The notes under the pieces were generated by a model. The model was not told the origin of the DNA and did no database searches. It saw nothing but the letters and a program-made list of their open reading frames with translations. Made by a program: the position numbers and the translations under genes. A DNA stretch of 64,000 nt. Source: Syntrophobacter fumaroxidans MPOB (GTDB taxonomy: Bacteria; Desulfobacterota; Syntrophobacteria; Syntrophobacterales; Syntrophobacteraceae). Positions within the stretch are counted from its first letter, which is position 1; every line of letters starts with the position of its first letter. Positions 36,374 through 45,569 of the stretch are shown here, piece after piece. The stretch lies in the NCBI RefSeq assembly GCF_000014965.1, contig NC_008554.1:3336001-3400000 (forward strand). The letters are read 5' to 3'.

Positions 36374-37542
36374 GGCCCCGCGGGAAGGGGCACGGACATT
36401 TCCCGCTTGCCCCTTCTGATGAAAATCCTGTGGTTTCCCGTGCCTTCCCGTGCCATTGCCCGGTGCAGGTCGTCCAGGCTTTTGACCGGGACGGAGTCGA
36501 TCATGAAGATGACGTCCCCTTTCAGAATCCCTGCGAGCTCGGCGATACTGCCCGCGACGACTGAAAGGACCTCGAGTCCCCTCCCATCATCCAATGTCCG
36601 CACCATAAGGCCCAGCCGCCCCTTGTGGGATGAGTCCGCCTTGTCCGTGATCCACACGTAATCCGCGACGTCCGGGTCGACGACGCTTCCCAGGTGGTCG
36701 AAGGGGAGGGGCGCGACGGTTCTGTGGGGGTGCTCCGCGCGCTTGGCCGTCAGATAGGGTACTCCAAGCCGTTTGGTCATGTGACCCTTGCCGATGAGGA
36801 CCACTATCTGGCCTTCCCGGGGAAGGGTTCTGAGGGTTTCCGCGAGGGTCTGGGCCATGGTTTCTTCCCATGCGAGCTGGGCCTCGTAGAAGGTTTCGAA
36901 GTCTTTGATCTCCCCCCTGATGTGCCGGACGTATTCCCCGTGGAGTCGCAGGCGATTGCCGGGTTCATCCAGGTGAAAGTCCCGTGCGACGTTGCTCCGC
37001 TCTTCCGGGGAGAGCGATGCGATGCCCCCCCGGGCGATCTTGCTCACGACGTCGGGTGGGGCATTGAGCCCGACGATCCGGACATTTGCGGAGCGGGCCG
37101 CTTCCACGATGGCCTCATACAGTCGAAATGGATGCCCCCATACCTTTTCCCACCGGGTTTCTTTGAGCAACAGCTCCCGGGAGAGTTCGCCCGCCCCGTA
37201 TTTGTCGAGAATCGGCTGGGCAGTTCGAGGAAACATCTCCATGGCCAGACAGAGATGAGGGTTGGCTGCCGAAAGCCTCTTGAAAAGCTCCAGCTGCACC
37301 CGATGATCCTCGATGCTGGTGTGCGCTTCACCCACGTAAACGATCCGCGCCCGGGCCAACTGTTCCATCAGCGCGTGGACAGGGAGGGTCTTTCCGGTTT
37401 TAGTCTCCACGATGTCTCCCACTTTGAACGATGCGGGAGGCTCCATTGTGGCCGTGCCCCGTTTCGGCTCAAGGGTGGAACACCCCGCAAGCACAAGCAG
37501 GGACAACCAGACCGCCAAAGCTCTGGAATAGAAGTGGTGCAT
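36370..37542 (-). CDS. ChaN-like (DUF399) lipoprotein with C-terminal PDZ domain
   Basis: The 390-residue product has a lipobox (LVLAGC) and a ChaN/DUF399 domain from about 55 to 280 (RIVYVGEAHTSIEDHRVQLEL; AMEMFPRTAQP; VLIGKGHMTKRLGVP). ChaN binds haem at the outer membrane in Campylobacter and is related to TraB/EreA-like folds. A PDZ domain follows (about 300-385; GSIAELAGILKGDVIFMID). The ATG at 37542 is preferred because GGGGAG lies upstream and it places the signal peptide correctly. Role possibly haem or peptide handling; not certain. Confidence 0.82.
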   Translation of the reverse strand: MHHFYSRALAVWLSLLVLAGCSTLEPKRGTATMEPPASFKVGDIVETKTGKTLPVHALMEQLARARIVYVGEAHTSIEDHRVQLELFKRLSAANPHLCLAMEMFPRTAQPILDKYGAGELSRELLLKETRWEKVWGHPFRLYEAIVEAARSANVRIVGLNAPPDVVSKIARGGIASLSPEERSNVARDFHLDEPGNRLRLHGEYVRHIRGEIKDFETFYEAQLAWEETMAQTLAETLRTLPREGQIVVLIGKGHMTKRLGVPYLTAKRAEHPHRTVAPLPFDHLGSVVDPDVADYVWITDKADSSHKGRLGLMVRTLDDGRGLEVLSVVAGSIAELAGILKGDVIFMIDSVPVKSLDDLHRAMAREGTGNHRIFIRRGKREMSVPLPAGP

Positions 37543-37645
37543 AGGCAACGCTCTCCCCGTTCGGATTCCATTCCCCATGACGGGAAACGACAGTTCGACG
37601 TGACTTCGACCGGCAAAATTCCTTTTCCCGCGCCAACCGGCAGGG

Positions 37646-38812
37646 TCATTTCTTCAGCAGGACGACGTTCGCTCCGTCCTCTGCGTCGTCGTTCCGAGGC
37701 TCCGGACGATGATTTCGGGCCGCCGCCGGCTTTCTCCCGGACACCAGGTCGATCAGCTTTCGATTGGCCGCGGGAAAGGCGTATTGGTCGAGTTCCTCCA
37801 CCACGACCCATCGCGCTTCGACCGCACTGCGAAGAACGGGTCTCGGACGGGAATCCGCCGGCCTGCACAGGAATGCGTGCAGGAGAACCCTGAAGGACGT
37901 GTAGTTGTGCCTGATCGAAGCGAGCCGCTCGCGGCAACGGACCTCCAGCTCCAATTCCTCCCGGAATTCCCGGATCAGCGCCTGTTCGGGAGATTCGCCC
38001 GGGTGAATCTTGCCTCCCGGAAACTCCCACAGGTTGGGCATCAGTCCCGAGGCGGGCCGCTTCTGGATGAGCACTCTCCCCCTGTGGTGCAGGATTCCGA
38101 CGGCGACTTCGATGGAGGCGATATCCTTGCGCCTGTTGGTGACAGGCCGTCGATCCGCCGTCCCCATGCGACGGCTCTCACAAAGGCCGTTCAAGGGACA
38201 TTTTTCGCAGGCGGGCCGGCGGGGCAGGCACACGGTCGCTCCCAGGTCCATCAACGCCTGGTTGAATTGCCGCGCCCGGCCTGCGGGAATGAGCTCTTCG
38301 GCCGTGTTCCATATGAACTTCCGCGTATTCTTTTCCTCGACGGGTGTATCGAGGTTGAAAAGACGGGCAAGGATTCGCTCCACGTTGCCGTCAACCAATG
38401 GGCGGTCTTCGTTGAACGCAATGCTGGAAATGGCGCCCGCCGTGTAAGGGCCGATGCCCGGCATGCCGAGAATGGTGCTGTGCGCTTTCGGAAAAGTCCC
38501 GCCGTGGTGCCTGACGATGATTTCGGCGGTCCGGCGGATGTTGACGGCCCGAGAATAGTACCCCAGTCCCTCCCAGTGCTTCAGGACCTCATCCTCCCGA
38601 GCGTCCGCTATCGACTGCACGTCCGGAAAACGCTCCATCCAGCGGCGGAAGTAGGGAAGCATCGTCTTGACCTGCGTTTGCTGGAGCATGATTTCGGAGA
38701 TCCAAATCTCGTATGGACGGTATTTCTCCCGCCATGGAAGAGGCCTCTGGTTCTCATCGAACCAGGAAAGCAGGAGCGTTTGAATTTGGAGACGGGTTTT
38801 TGGCTGCAGCAC
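37646..38812 (-). CDS. mutY: A/G-specific adenine glycosylase MutY
   Basis: The 388-residue protein has the helix-hairpin-helix segment GMPGIGPYTAGAISSIAF, catalytic Asp region (VDGNVERILARL), the [4Fe-4S] ligands C-x6-C-x2-C-x5-C (CLPRRPACEKCPLNGLC) and a C-terminal NUDIX-like domain for 8-oxoG recognition (WEFPGGKIHPGESPEQALIRE). It removes adenine paired with 8-oxoguanine. The start is a GTG at 38812; an upstream ATG is out of frame. Confidence 0.94.
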   Translation of the reverse strand: MLQPKTRLQIQTLLLSWFDENQRPLPWREKYRPYEIWISEIMLQQTQVKTMLPYFRRWMERFPDVQSIADAREDEVLKHWEGLGYYSRAVNIRRTAEIIVRHHGGTFPKAHSTILGMPGIGPYTAGAISSIAFNEDRPLVDGNVERILARLFNLDTPVEEKNTRKFIWNTAEELIPAGRARQFNQALMDLGATVCLPRRPACEKCPLNGLCESRRMGTADRRPVTNRRKDIASIEVAVGILHHRGRVLIQKRPASGLMPNLWEFPGGKIHPGESPEQALIREFREELELEVRCRERLASIRHNYTSFRVLLHAFLCRPADSRPRPVLRSAVEARWVVVEELDQYAFPAANRKLIDLVSGRKPAAARNHRPEPRNDDAEDGANVVLLKK

Positions 38813-39184
38813 GACTCATCTCTCTGTCCCGGGAACTCTCGCGGTCCTCACCGATGATGGCGGAAAGAATGCCGGCAACGTTTCCGAATCCCTTGAATCC
38901 GGGGTCCTGATCGAATCAATGGGTGCGACTGGACAACCGGGGCCGCGATTCGTATTTTCAGCGGCTGGGAGTGTTGACCGCGTACAAAGACTGAATGGAC
39001 ATTCAACGGCAAAGTGAGATAATGATACCAGACAAAGCGTACCACTGCGAAGCTTTTTCGCCTGGGCCTTCCCCGGGTCGCCTCCGGGCTGAGCCCGGAA
39101 CCTCCGGTGTTTCAAGGGGCTGGGGCCGCCGCGAGGGCGGTGAGTTTGTATCGGGATGGAGCGTCTTACGTGCAAAGGGTGGTC
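38813..39184. other. Divergent intergenic region between mutY and the ABC transporter
   Basis: The palindrome GAATG-ga-CATTC (38993-39004) lies 180 bases before the transporter start and could be a metal-regulator operator. No terminator or gene is evident. Confidence 0.4.
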
Positions 39185-39961
39185 ATGGCAACGCCAGCGG
39201 ATGAACCGAAAGCCATTGAAGTCAGGGACTTGTCTTTCTCTTACAACGGTCACCTCGTGCTGCGCGACGTGAACATTTCCATCGCGCAGCGGGAGTTTCT
39301 GGCCGTCATCGGTCCCAATGGGAGCGGCAAGACCACATTGCTGAAACTGTTCCTGGGTATTCTGAAGCCCTCCATGGGGATCGTGCGCGTATTGGGGAAA
39401 GAGCCGAGCAGGGTGGTGAGCGAGATCGGCTATGTGCCTCAAGACACCAGCATCAACAAGGACTTTCCCATTTCCGTCCTGGACGTGGCGCTGATGGGTC
39501 GGCTCGGAGGGGCCGGACACGGCTACAGGTATTCGGCCGCCGACCGCCGGACGGCCCGGGAGGCTTTGGAACGGGTCCACATGTGGGAATACGCCGAGCG
39601 CCCCATCGGCCGGCTTTCCGGCGGGCAGAGACAACGAGTGTTGATCGCCCGGGCGCTTACGGGCAACCCCTCCATCCTCATCATGGATGAGCCGACGGCC
39701 AGCGTGGACAAGGAGTTTCAGACGGAGCTCTTTGAATTCCTGAAAAAACTCAACGATTCCATGACAATCGTTGTGGTGAGCCACGATATGAGCGTGCTTT
39801 CCAGTTACGTCAAATCCGTGGCATGCCTGAATCAACGGCTCTTCTTTCACGACGCGGCGGAAATTACCCCCGAGATGATCGAGATGGCCTACCATTGTCC
39901 GGTGGACCTCATCGCCCATGGAATGCCGCACCGGGTCTTTCGCGACCACGAGGACCACTGA
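39185..39961 (+). CDS. Metal ABC transporter ATPase, ZnuC/MntB-like
   Basis: This 258-residue ATPase has Walker A GPNGSGKTT, Q-loop (GYVPQD), ABC signature LSGGQRQRVLIARAL, Walker B ILIMDEPTASVD and the H-loop VVVSHDMSV. Sequence style and the partner permease place it in the Zn/Mn/Fe (ABC-3) group. The ATG at 39185 has AAGGGTGG upstream. The partner's ATG follows within two bases of its stop. No solute-binding protein is next to it. Confidence 0.9.
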   Translation: MATPADEPKAIEVRDLSFSYNGHLVLRDVNISIAQREFLAVIGPNGSGKTTLLKLFLGILKPSMGIVRVLGKEPSRVVSEIGYVPQDTSINKDFPISVLDVALMGRLGGAGHGYRYSAADRRTAREALERVHMWEYAERPIGRLSGGQRQRVLIARALTGNPSILIMDEPTASVDKEFQTELFEFLKKLNDSMTIVVVSHDMSVLSSYVKSVACLNQRLFFHDAAEITPEMIEMAYHCPVDLIAHGMPHRVFRDHEDH

Positions 39962-39962
39962 G

Positions 39963-40796
39963 ATGCTCGAAGCATTTCAACTGGAGTTCATGAGAAATGC
40001 CCTCCTGGCCGGAATCCTCACCAGCATCGCCTGCGGGATCATCGGGACTCTGGTGGTGGTGAACCGCATCGTATTCATCTCCGGGGGAGTGGCGCACGCG
40101 GCGTACGGCGGAGTGGGGATCGCATTCTATCTCGGATTTTCTCCCATCCTGGGAGCAGCCGGATTCTCCCTGCTCATTTCCGCCGTGATGGCATTGGTTA
40201 CGTTGAAGAACAAGCAACGGGCGGACACCGTCGTCGGTGTGCTATGGGCCGTGGGAATGGCCCTGGGCATCGTCTTTATCGACTTGACGCCGGGATACGG
40301 CGTCGATATCATGAGCTATCTGTTCGGGAGCATCCTCACCGTTCCGAGATTCGATCTCGTGCTCATGGCCTTCCTCGATGTGCTTATCCTGATTCTTGTC
40401 GTGGTTTACTACCACGGGTTTCTGGCCATGTCCTTCGACGAGGAATTTGCCATGACCAAAGGGGTGCCGGTCAAGGGACTCTATTTTCTGCTGCTGGCGA
40501 TGATGGCCTTCTCCGTCGTCATGGTCATCCGGGTGGTCGGTCTCATCCTGGTCATCGCCCTGCTGACCATACCGCCCTATGTCGCGGAGAAATACTGCCG
40601 TTCCTTGAGCGCAATGATGCTCTTCTCAACTCTCCTGAGCTGCACGGTTTCAATGATGGGACTCTGGCTTTCCTATTCCTTCAACCTCACCTCCGGGGCG
40701 ACCATCATCCTGGTCGCCGCCTTCTTCTTCTTTCTCGCCCAGGTGTTCGAGGTTCTGCGTGAACGGAAGTGGAACCGGTCGGAATCGCGCGATTAA
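39963..40796 (+). CDS. Metal ABC transporter permease, ZnuB-like (ABC-3 family)
   Basis: The 277-residue permease has seven to eight helices and ABC-3 family features such as GGVAHAAYGGVGIAFYLG and GLILVIALLTIPPYVA. It carries Zn2+, Mn2+ or Fe2+ in known members; the metal cannot be told. It is coupled to the upstream ATPase. The binding protein must be encoded elsewhere, possibly outside the window. Confidence 0.9.
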   Translation: MLEAFQLEFMRNALLAGILTSIACGIIGTLVVVNRIVFISGGVAHAAYGGVGIAFYLGFSPILGAAGFSLLISAVMALVTLKNKQRADTVVGVLWAVGMALGIVFIDLTPGYGVDIMSYLFGSILTVPRFDLVLMAFLDVLILILVVVYYHGFLAMSFDEEFAMTKGVPVKGLYFLLLAMMAFSVVMVIRVVGLILVIALLTIPPYVAEKYCRSLSAMMLFSTLLSCTVSMMGLWLSYSFNLTSGATIILVAAFFFFLAQVFEVLRERKWNRSESRD

Positions 40797-41106
40797 AATT
40801 CAGCCAATAAATACATAATGTTGGCAGGCATGCGCACTCCCATGGCCTTGGTTGGGCAAGCTAAAATTTTGATTCATTAATATTTCACGGGGGCAAGGCG
40901 TATCATTTATGTTCACTTGAGAAAATCTCGAAAATGATATAAGAACTATCCATTTATTGAAAATACCGTGTGTTGCGCCGATGGTGGTCGCATCGACGCG
41001 GTGAAGTGACTGAAGGCAGGTTTGACCTGCGCGCGGGCGGTTGTTGTTATCCGAATATTGCGGGCTAAACGGATTGTGTGGATCTCAACCTCATCTGGGT
41101 GACAGA
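40797..41106. other. AT-rich upstream region of shc
   Basis: The region is markedly AT-rich compared with its surroundings. A promoter candidate lies at 40917-40943. Nothing else is recognisable. Confidence 0.5.
40917..40943 (+). promoter_or_regulatory. Promoter candidate for shc
   Basis: TTGAGA (40917-40922) and TATAAG (40938-40943) are 15 bases apart. It is the best sigma-70-like pair in the AT-rich leader of shc. Confidence 0.4.
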
Positions 41107-43173
41107 ATGAATCCAATCAGGGGCAAGAGAGGAAGCGCGGCGGATTTCCTCGAAGAAGAGTATCAGTGGGAGAATCTTGCTGACCATGGCGAATCGGGGC
41201 GCACTCCCGGAGGCGGTCATCCGGCCGCGTTGAAGGAGTACGAGGCCGGGAGCGCAACGGAGCACACCGGTCATCACTGCGTTCATCATCTGGGGGTGCG
41301 GAATTCATGGTTGCGAAAGATCGAGAAGGCCATCGACAATGCGTGCGGTCAGCTTTTCAAGACTCAATATGAAGACGGGTACTGGTGGTCGGAACTGGAA
41401 TCGAACGTCACGATCACCAGCGAGTACATCATGCTGCTCTACCTTCTGGAGGTGAGCAGGCCCGAGCAGCAGAAAAGCATGGTGAAATACCTGCTCAATC
41501 AACAGCGGCCCGACGGTTCGTGGGGATTGTACTACGGAGACGGCGGGAATTTGAGCACCACGATCGAGGCCTATTTCGCGCTCAAGCTTGCGGGTGAGCA
41601 CTGCGAGTCGGAGCCGATGAGGAGGGCCCGCGAATTTATTCTGTCCAAGGGCGGCATCGAGTCGGCGCGGGTATTCACGAAGATCTGGCTGGCGCTTTTT
41701 TCTCAGTACGACTGGGACAAGGTGCCGTCCATGCCCGTCGAGCTGGTGTTGCTCCCAAGCAGTCTGTATTTCAATATTTATGAGTTTTCGAGCTGGGCCA
41801 GAGGCACGGTGGTTCCGTTGTCCATTGTGATGTCCATCCGGCCGCGTTGTCCGTTGCCCGCAAAGTGTTCGATCAAGGAGCTCTACGTCCCGGGCAGCAA
41901 GCACAAGAATTTCGCATCGTGCACGCACAAGCTGTTTTTTCTTTTCGACCGTATTGCGAAGGCGTTTGAGCGGCGCCCGGTTCCTTCCTTGCGGAACAAG
42001 GCGGTGCAGGCGGCGGAGACCTGGGTTTTGGATCACCAGGAGGACAGCGGAGATTGGGGCGGGATACAGCCGCCGATGGTCTACTCTGTCCTGGCGCTGT
42101 ACTACCTGGGGTACCCGCTGGATCACGAGGTCATCGTCAAGGGAATAAAGGCGCTTGACGCCTTCTGCATGGAAGACGAGGAGGGAACGCGGATGCAGTC
42201 CTGTGTTTCTCCCGTCTGGGACACGGCCCTCACCGTTCTGTCCATGCTCGACGCAGGCGTCGCTGCGGAACACCCCGGCCTGGAAAAAGCGGGAAGGTGG
42301 CTTTTGGAGAACCAGGTTCTGACGGGTGGAGACTGGCAGATCAAGAACGATAGTCTTCCGGGCGGATGGGCGTTCGAATTCTACAACACCCGCTATCCCG
42401 ACGTGGATGATTCCGCGGTTGTGCTGAGCACTCTGAACCGCTTCAATGCGGAGCGGGTCGAAGGGCTGGAATTCGCCAAGTGCAGGGGCATGGAATGGTG
42501 CCTCAGCATGCAGAGCTCCAATGGAGGATGGGCCGCCTTCGACAAGGACAATACTCTCGAGATCCTCAATCGCATTCCTTTTGCCGACCAGGAAGCGATG
42601 GTTGATTACCCCACCGCCGATGTTACAGGCCGGGTGCTCGAAGCCATGGGATATCTCGGATACGACGGTTCACACCCGCGGGCGCGAAAGGCAATCCAAT
42701 TCCTGAAGAAGCGCCAGGAACGCGACGGTTGCTGGTGGGGACGCTGGGGCGTCAACTACATCTACGGCACTTGGTCCGTCCTCAAGGGGCTGATATCCAT
42801 CGGCGAGGACCCCAGGGCGGCTTACATCAGGGCGGCTGTGCGCTGGGTGAAGGATCACCAGAATTCGGACGGCGGGTGGGGAGAGACCTGTGAGAGTTAC
42901 GAGAACCCTGAACTGCGCGGTCAGGGGCCGAGCACTCCCTCCCAGACCGCCTGGGCCCTGATGTCGCTGATCGCCTGCGGGGAAATGAAATCTCAGGAAG
43001 CCAGCCGCGGGATTCAGTATCTGCTCAGAACGCAGAAACGGGACGGCACTTGGGAGGAACTCCATTTTACGGGAACGGGCTTTCCCAAGCACTTCTACAT
43101 CCGCTACCACAATTATCGGAATTGTTTCCCCCTGATGGCTCTGGGGCAGTATCTGCGGGCTCTTGAGCGGTAA
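41107..43173 (+). CDS. shc: Squalene-hopene cyclase
   Basis: The 688-residue enzyme has the catalytic DxDD motif (YPDVDDSAVV) and several QW repeats (for example QQRPDGSWGLYYGDGGNLS, QSSNGGWAAFDKDN, HQNSDGGWGETCESY). It cyclises squalene to hopene, giving hopanoid membrane lipids. The ATG at 41107 gives a normal N-terminus; a TTG at 41041 is also in frame. The acidic, Gly-rich first 45 residues are probably disordered. No other hopanoid genes are adjacent. Confidence 0.95.
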   Translation: MNPIRGKRGSAADFLEEEYQWENLADHGESGRTPGGGHPAALKEYEAGSATEHTGHHCVHHLGVRNSWLRKIEKAIDNACGQLFKTQYEDGYWWSELESNVTITSEYIMLLYLLEVSRPEQQKSMVKYLLNQQRPDGSWGLYYGDGGNLSTTIEAYFALKLAGEHCESEPMRRAREFILSKGGIESARVFTKIWLALFSQYDWDKVPSMPVELVLLPSSLYFNIYEFSSWARGTVVPLSIVMSIRPRCPLPAKCSIKELYVPGSKHKNFASCTHKLFFLFDRIAKAFERRPVPSLRNKAVQAAETWVLDHQEDSGDWGGIQPPMVYSVLALYYLGYPLDHEVIVKGIKALDAFCMEDEEGTRMQSCVSPVWDTALTVLSMLDAGVAAEHPGLEKAGRWLLENQVLTGGDWQIKNDSLPGGWAFEFYNTRYPDVDDSAVVLSTLNRFNAERVEGLEFAKCRGMEWCLSMQSSNGGWAAFDKDNTLEILNRIPFADQEAMVDYPTADVTGRVLEAMGYLGYDGSHPRARKAIQFLKKRQERDGCWWGRWGVNYIYGTWSVLKGLISIGEDPRAAYIRAAVRWVKDHQNSDGGWGETCESYENPELRGQGPSTPSQTAWALMSLIACGEMKSQEASRGIQYLLRTQKRDGTWEELHFTGTGFPKHFYIRYHNYRNCFPLMALGQYLRALER

Positions 43174-43200
43174 CCGGCGGGATTTCATTCGCCGAGTAAC

Positions 43201-43235
43201 CGCCACCTCCCGGAAAGACGCTGCGGGAGGTGGCG
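43201..43235. terminator. Bidirectional hairpin between shc and panB
   Basis: CGCCACCTCCC (43201-43211) pairs perfectly with GGGAGGTGGCG (43225-43235). It lies between two convergent genes and can end transcription from both sides, though neither tail is strongly T-rich. Confidence 0.6.
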
Positions 43236-43295
43236 CAGGAACCTTTCAACCCCTTCTCCGCCAGTTCCCGAAGGGGACTCTCTTCTCGACGCTTC

Positions 43296-44144
43296 CTATT
43301 TCTTGTCTTCCAGTCCGCTCAGTTTTTTCGCTTCCAGTTCGGCCATGCCGAATTCGTGTTCGGGGCCCGGAAACGTCCCGTTTTCCACTTCTTCGCGGTA
43401 TTTTGTCAACGCCTCTTTGATCGTCAAGCCAAGTTGGGCATACTTCTTGACGAATTTGGGCACGAAGCGGTCATACAAACCGAGCACATCATGGATCACC
43501 AGGACCTGGCCGTCGCAATCGGGTCCCGCACCGATGCCGATGGTGGGTACGGGTATGGCTTCCGTGACCATGGCGGCAACATTGGAGGGAATGCCTTCCA
43601 GAACGATGCTGAAACATCCTGCCTCGGCAAGGATCTGTGCGTCTTCGATGAGAATCTTGGCCGCTTCGGCCGTCTTTCCCTGAATCTTGAAACCGCCGAA
43701 CTGGGCGGAGCTCTGCGGCGTGAGCCCGAGGTGGCCCTGCACCGGGATACCGGCTTCAACCATGGCCTTCACCTGGGGCGCCACTCTCCTCCCGCCTTCA
43801 AGCTTGACCGCCTGGGCCTTCGCTTCTTTCAGAAAAAGACCCGCGTTGTACAGGGCTTCCTCCACACTGACCTGGTAAGACATGAACGGCATGTCGCCGA
43901 TCACCAGGGCGCGCTTTGCGCCGCGGGCGACCGCACTCGTGTGGTGGAGCATTTCGGTCATTCCCACCGAAAGGGTATCGTCGTGGCCCAGAACGACCAT
44001 GGCCAGGGAGTCGCCGACGAGCAGCATGTCGATGCCGCTCTGATCCGCCCACAGGGCAGTGGGATAGTCGTACGCAGTCAGTTCGGAGAGTTTGCGTTTG
44101 CCTTTGGAAGCAATGATCTCGGGAACAGTCACTCGATTCTTCAT
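43296..44144 (-). CDS. panB: 3-methyl-2-oxobutanoate hydroxymethyltransferase
   Basis: The 282-residue TIM-barrel enzyme has the family segments LTAYDYPTALWADQSGIDMLLVGDS, QGHLGLTPQS and GIGAGPDCDGQVLVIHDVLG. It makes ketopantoate for pantothenate and CoA. The next pathway enzyme, ketopantoate reductase, is encoded at 62997-63926. The ATG has GGAGAAAGG upstream. Confidence 0.95.
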   Translation of the reverse strand: MKNRVTVPEIIASKGKRKLSELTAYDYPTALWADQSGIDMLLVGDSLAMVVLGHDDTLSVGMTEMLHHTSAVARGAKRALVIGDMPFMSYQVSVEEALYNAGLFLKEAKAQAVKLEGGRRVAPQVKAMVEAGIPVQGHLGLTPQSSAQFGGFKIQGKTAEAAKILIEDAQILAEAGCFSIVLEGIPSNVAAMVTEAIPVPTIGIGAGPDCDGQVLVIHDVLGLYDRFVPKFVKKYAQLGLTIKEALTKYREEVENGTFPGPEHEFGMAELEAKKLSGLEDKK

Positions 44145-44759
44145 GATCGTACCTTTCTCCTGAGTCTGTCAGGTGCCTGGTGCACGTCGCTTCAGGTTTC
44201 TTCCGGGGGCGGATCCAACGGCGGACCCGCCGGCAAGCCTTGCCGGTAAATGCATCGGTTCGTCCGGTGATACGGGGAATTTCCTCTGCGGAGCGCAACG
44301 AAAAACGGCCCGGAACGCTCGCTTCCCGCAGGGTTCACTCCCGAATGCCCGCCAGAGCCGTCCGCGTTGCCGCGGACTTTCTCGACGAGATCACCATTGG
44401 AGAACGGAATGTCATCTCCTGGCACGAACAAAATTGCCGCGTTTTAATCGTGCGTCAAGTGAAAAATGGGTTGCGTTCCAACGTTTCGAGGATTGGATGA
44501 CGACGGGTTATCCCCTCGGAGACGGCCGGTCGTTATCGGGCTCCGTGTGCGGCTGCCGGCACTTTGCGTTCGAGACTGCAGGACCCCGGTTCGCCGGGCT
44601 GCGCGGCGGGCGAGTCATGCCGTGTTCCCGTGCAGGAGAGATCGTCCGCAGGGGTGCGCAGGACGGATGTGCAAGGGGAGGGCTCTGTGCCCTCCCGCCC
44701 ATATTACCGTCTTGAACGCAGGTTCGGCTGAGGGGGCCCAGAGCCCGACCCGGCTTGGC
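44145..44759. other. 615-base gap between panB and the btu operon
   Basis: No gene is supported on either strand. The only clear element is the hairpin at 44676-44696. The panB promoter must lie toward the 44150-44450 end. Confidence 0.5.
44676..44696 (-). terminator. Hairpin downstream of btuD
   Basis: GGGAGGGC (44676-44683) pairs with GCCCTCCC (44689-44696) around a five-base loop, 64 bases past the end of the corrinoid transporter operon. The tail on the minus strand is only weakly T-rich. Confidence 0.45.
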
Positions 44760-45569
44760 TCATCCGCCCGATTTCGGAGGCAACGCGTGCGCAGGCACCA
44801 GGGTGATCCTCGGCACATTCTTCACCGGATTGCCGTCCACCAGCAAGACGCAGCCGTATGCGCGCTCGAGGGTTTCATAATTCAGAACTTCTCCCGGCGA
44901 TCCCGCGCTGATGATTCTACCCGATCTCATGAGCAGCAGCCTGTCCGCATACATGGCCGCAAGATTCAGGTCGTGCGATACCATGATGATGGTGGTTCCG
45001 TCGTGGCTCCTGAGTCGCTCCATGAGTTCCATGATGTGGACCTGGTGGGCGAGGTCCAGGGAGGCGGTGGGTTCGTCGAGCACCATGATCCGGGGCTGCT
45101 GGCAGATGGCGCGGGCAATGAGGACTCTTTGCCGCTCCCCGGTGCTCAATCGATCGAATTTGCGGCGGGCGAGCTCCGACACACCGGTGAACGACATGGC
45201 GTTCTCGGCGATACGCAGGTCTTCGGGGCTTTCCATGCCCAGCAGGCCCATGTAAGGGGAACGTCCCATGAGCACCACCTCCGCCACGCAAAACGGGACG
45301 TCCATTGGCTGAGTCTGAGGCACCACGGCGATGGTTCGCGCCAGTGTCCTTCGGGAGCGACCCCGGAGAGGACGCCCGAAAAGCTCCACATCCCCAGAAC
45401 CCGGCCTGGCAATGCCGGCGATGACTTTGAGCAACGAAGATTTCCCCGAACCGTTCGGGCCGATGATGATGAAGAACTCGCCTTCACGAACCGAAAAGGA
45501 AATATCTCTCAATACGGTGCTTTTTCCATACGCCAGGCTGACGTTTCGTACATCCAGGGACGGTTTCAT
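44760..45569 (-). CDS. btuD: Corrinoid (FecCD-type) ABC transporter ATPase, BtuD-like
   Basis: The 269-residue ATPase has Walker A GPNGSGKSS, LSTGERQRVLIARAI, Walker B IMVLDEPTASLD and MVSHDLN. Members of this family power uptake of B12, haem or siderophores; the BtuB, BtuF and CbiZ genes upstream point to cobamides. The ATG overlaps the permease stop (ATGA). Confidence 0.9.
   Translation of the reverse strand: MKPSLDVRNVSLAYGKSTVLRDISFSVREGEFFIIIGPNGSGKSSLLKVIAGIARPGSGDVELFGRPLRGRSRRTLARTIAVVPQTQPMDVPFCVAEVVLMGRSPYMGLLGMESPEDLRIAENAMSFTGVSELARRKFDRLSTGERQRVLIARAICQQPRIMVLDEPTASLDLAHQVHIMELMERLRSHDGTTIIMVSHDLNLAAMYADRLLLMRSGRIISAGSPGEVLNYETLERAYGCVLLVDGNPVKNVPRITLVPAHALPPKSGG

Noticed and set aside
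36694-37893. A 399-codon plus-strand frame opposite the ChaN-like gene
   Set aside because: Antisense to a gene with signal peptide, ChaN and PDZ domains; no features of its own.
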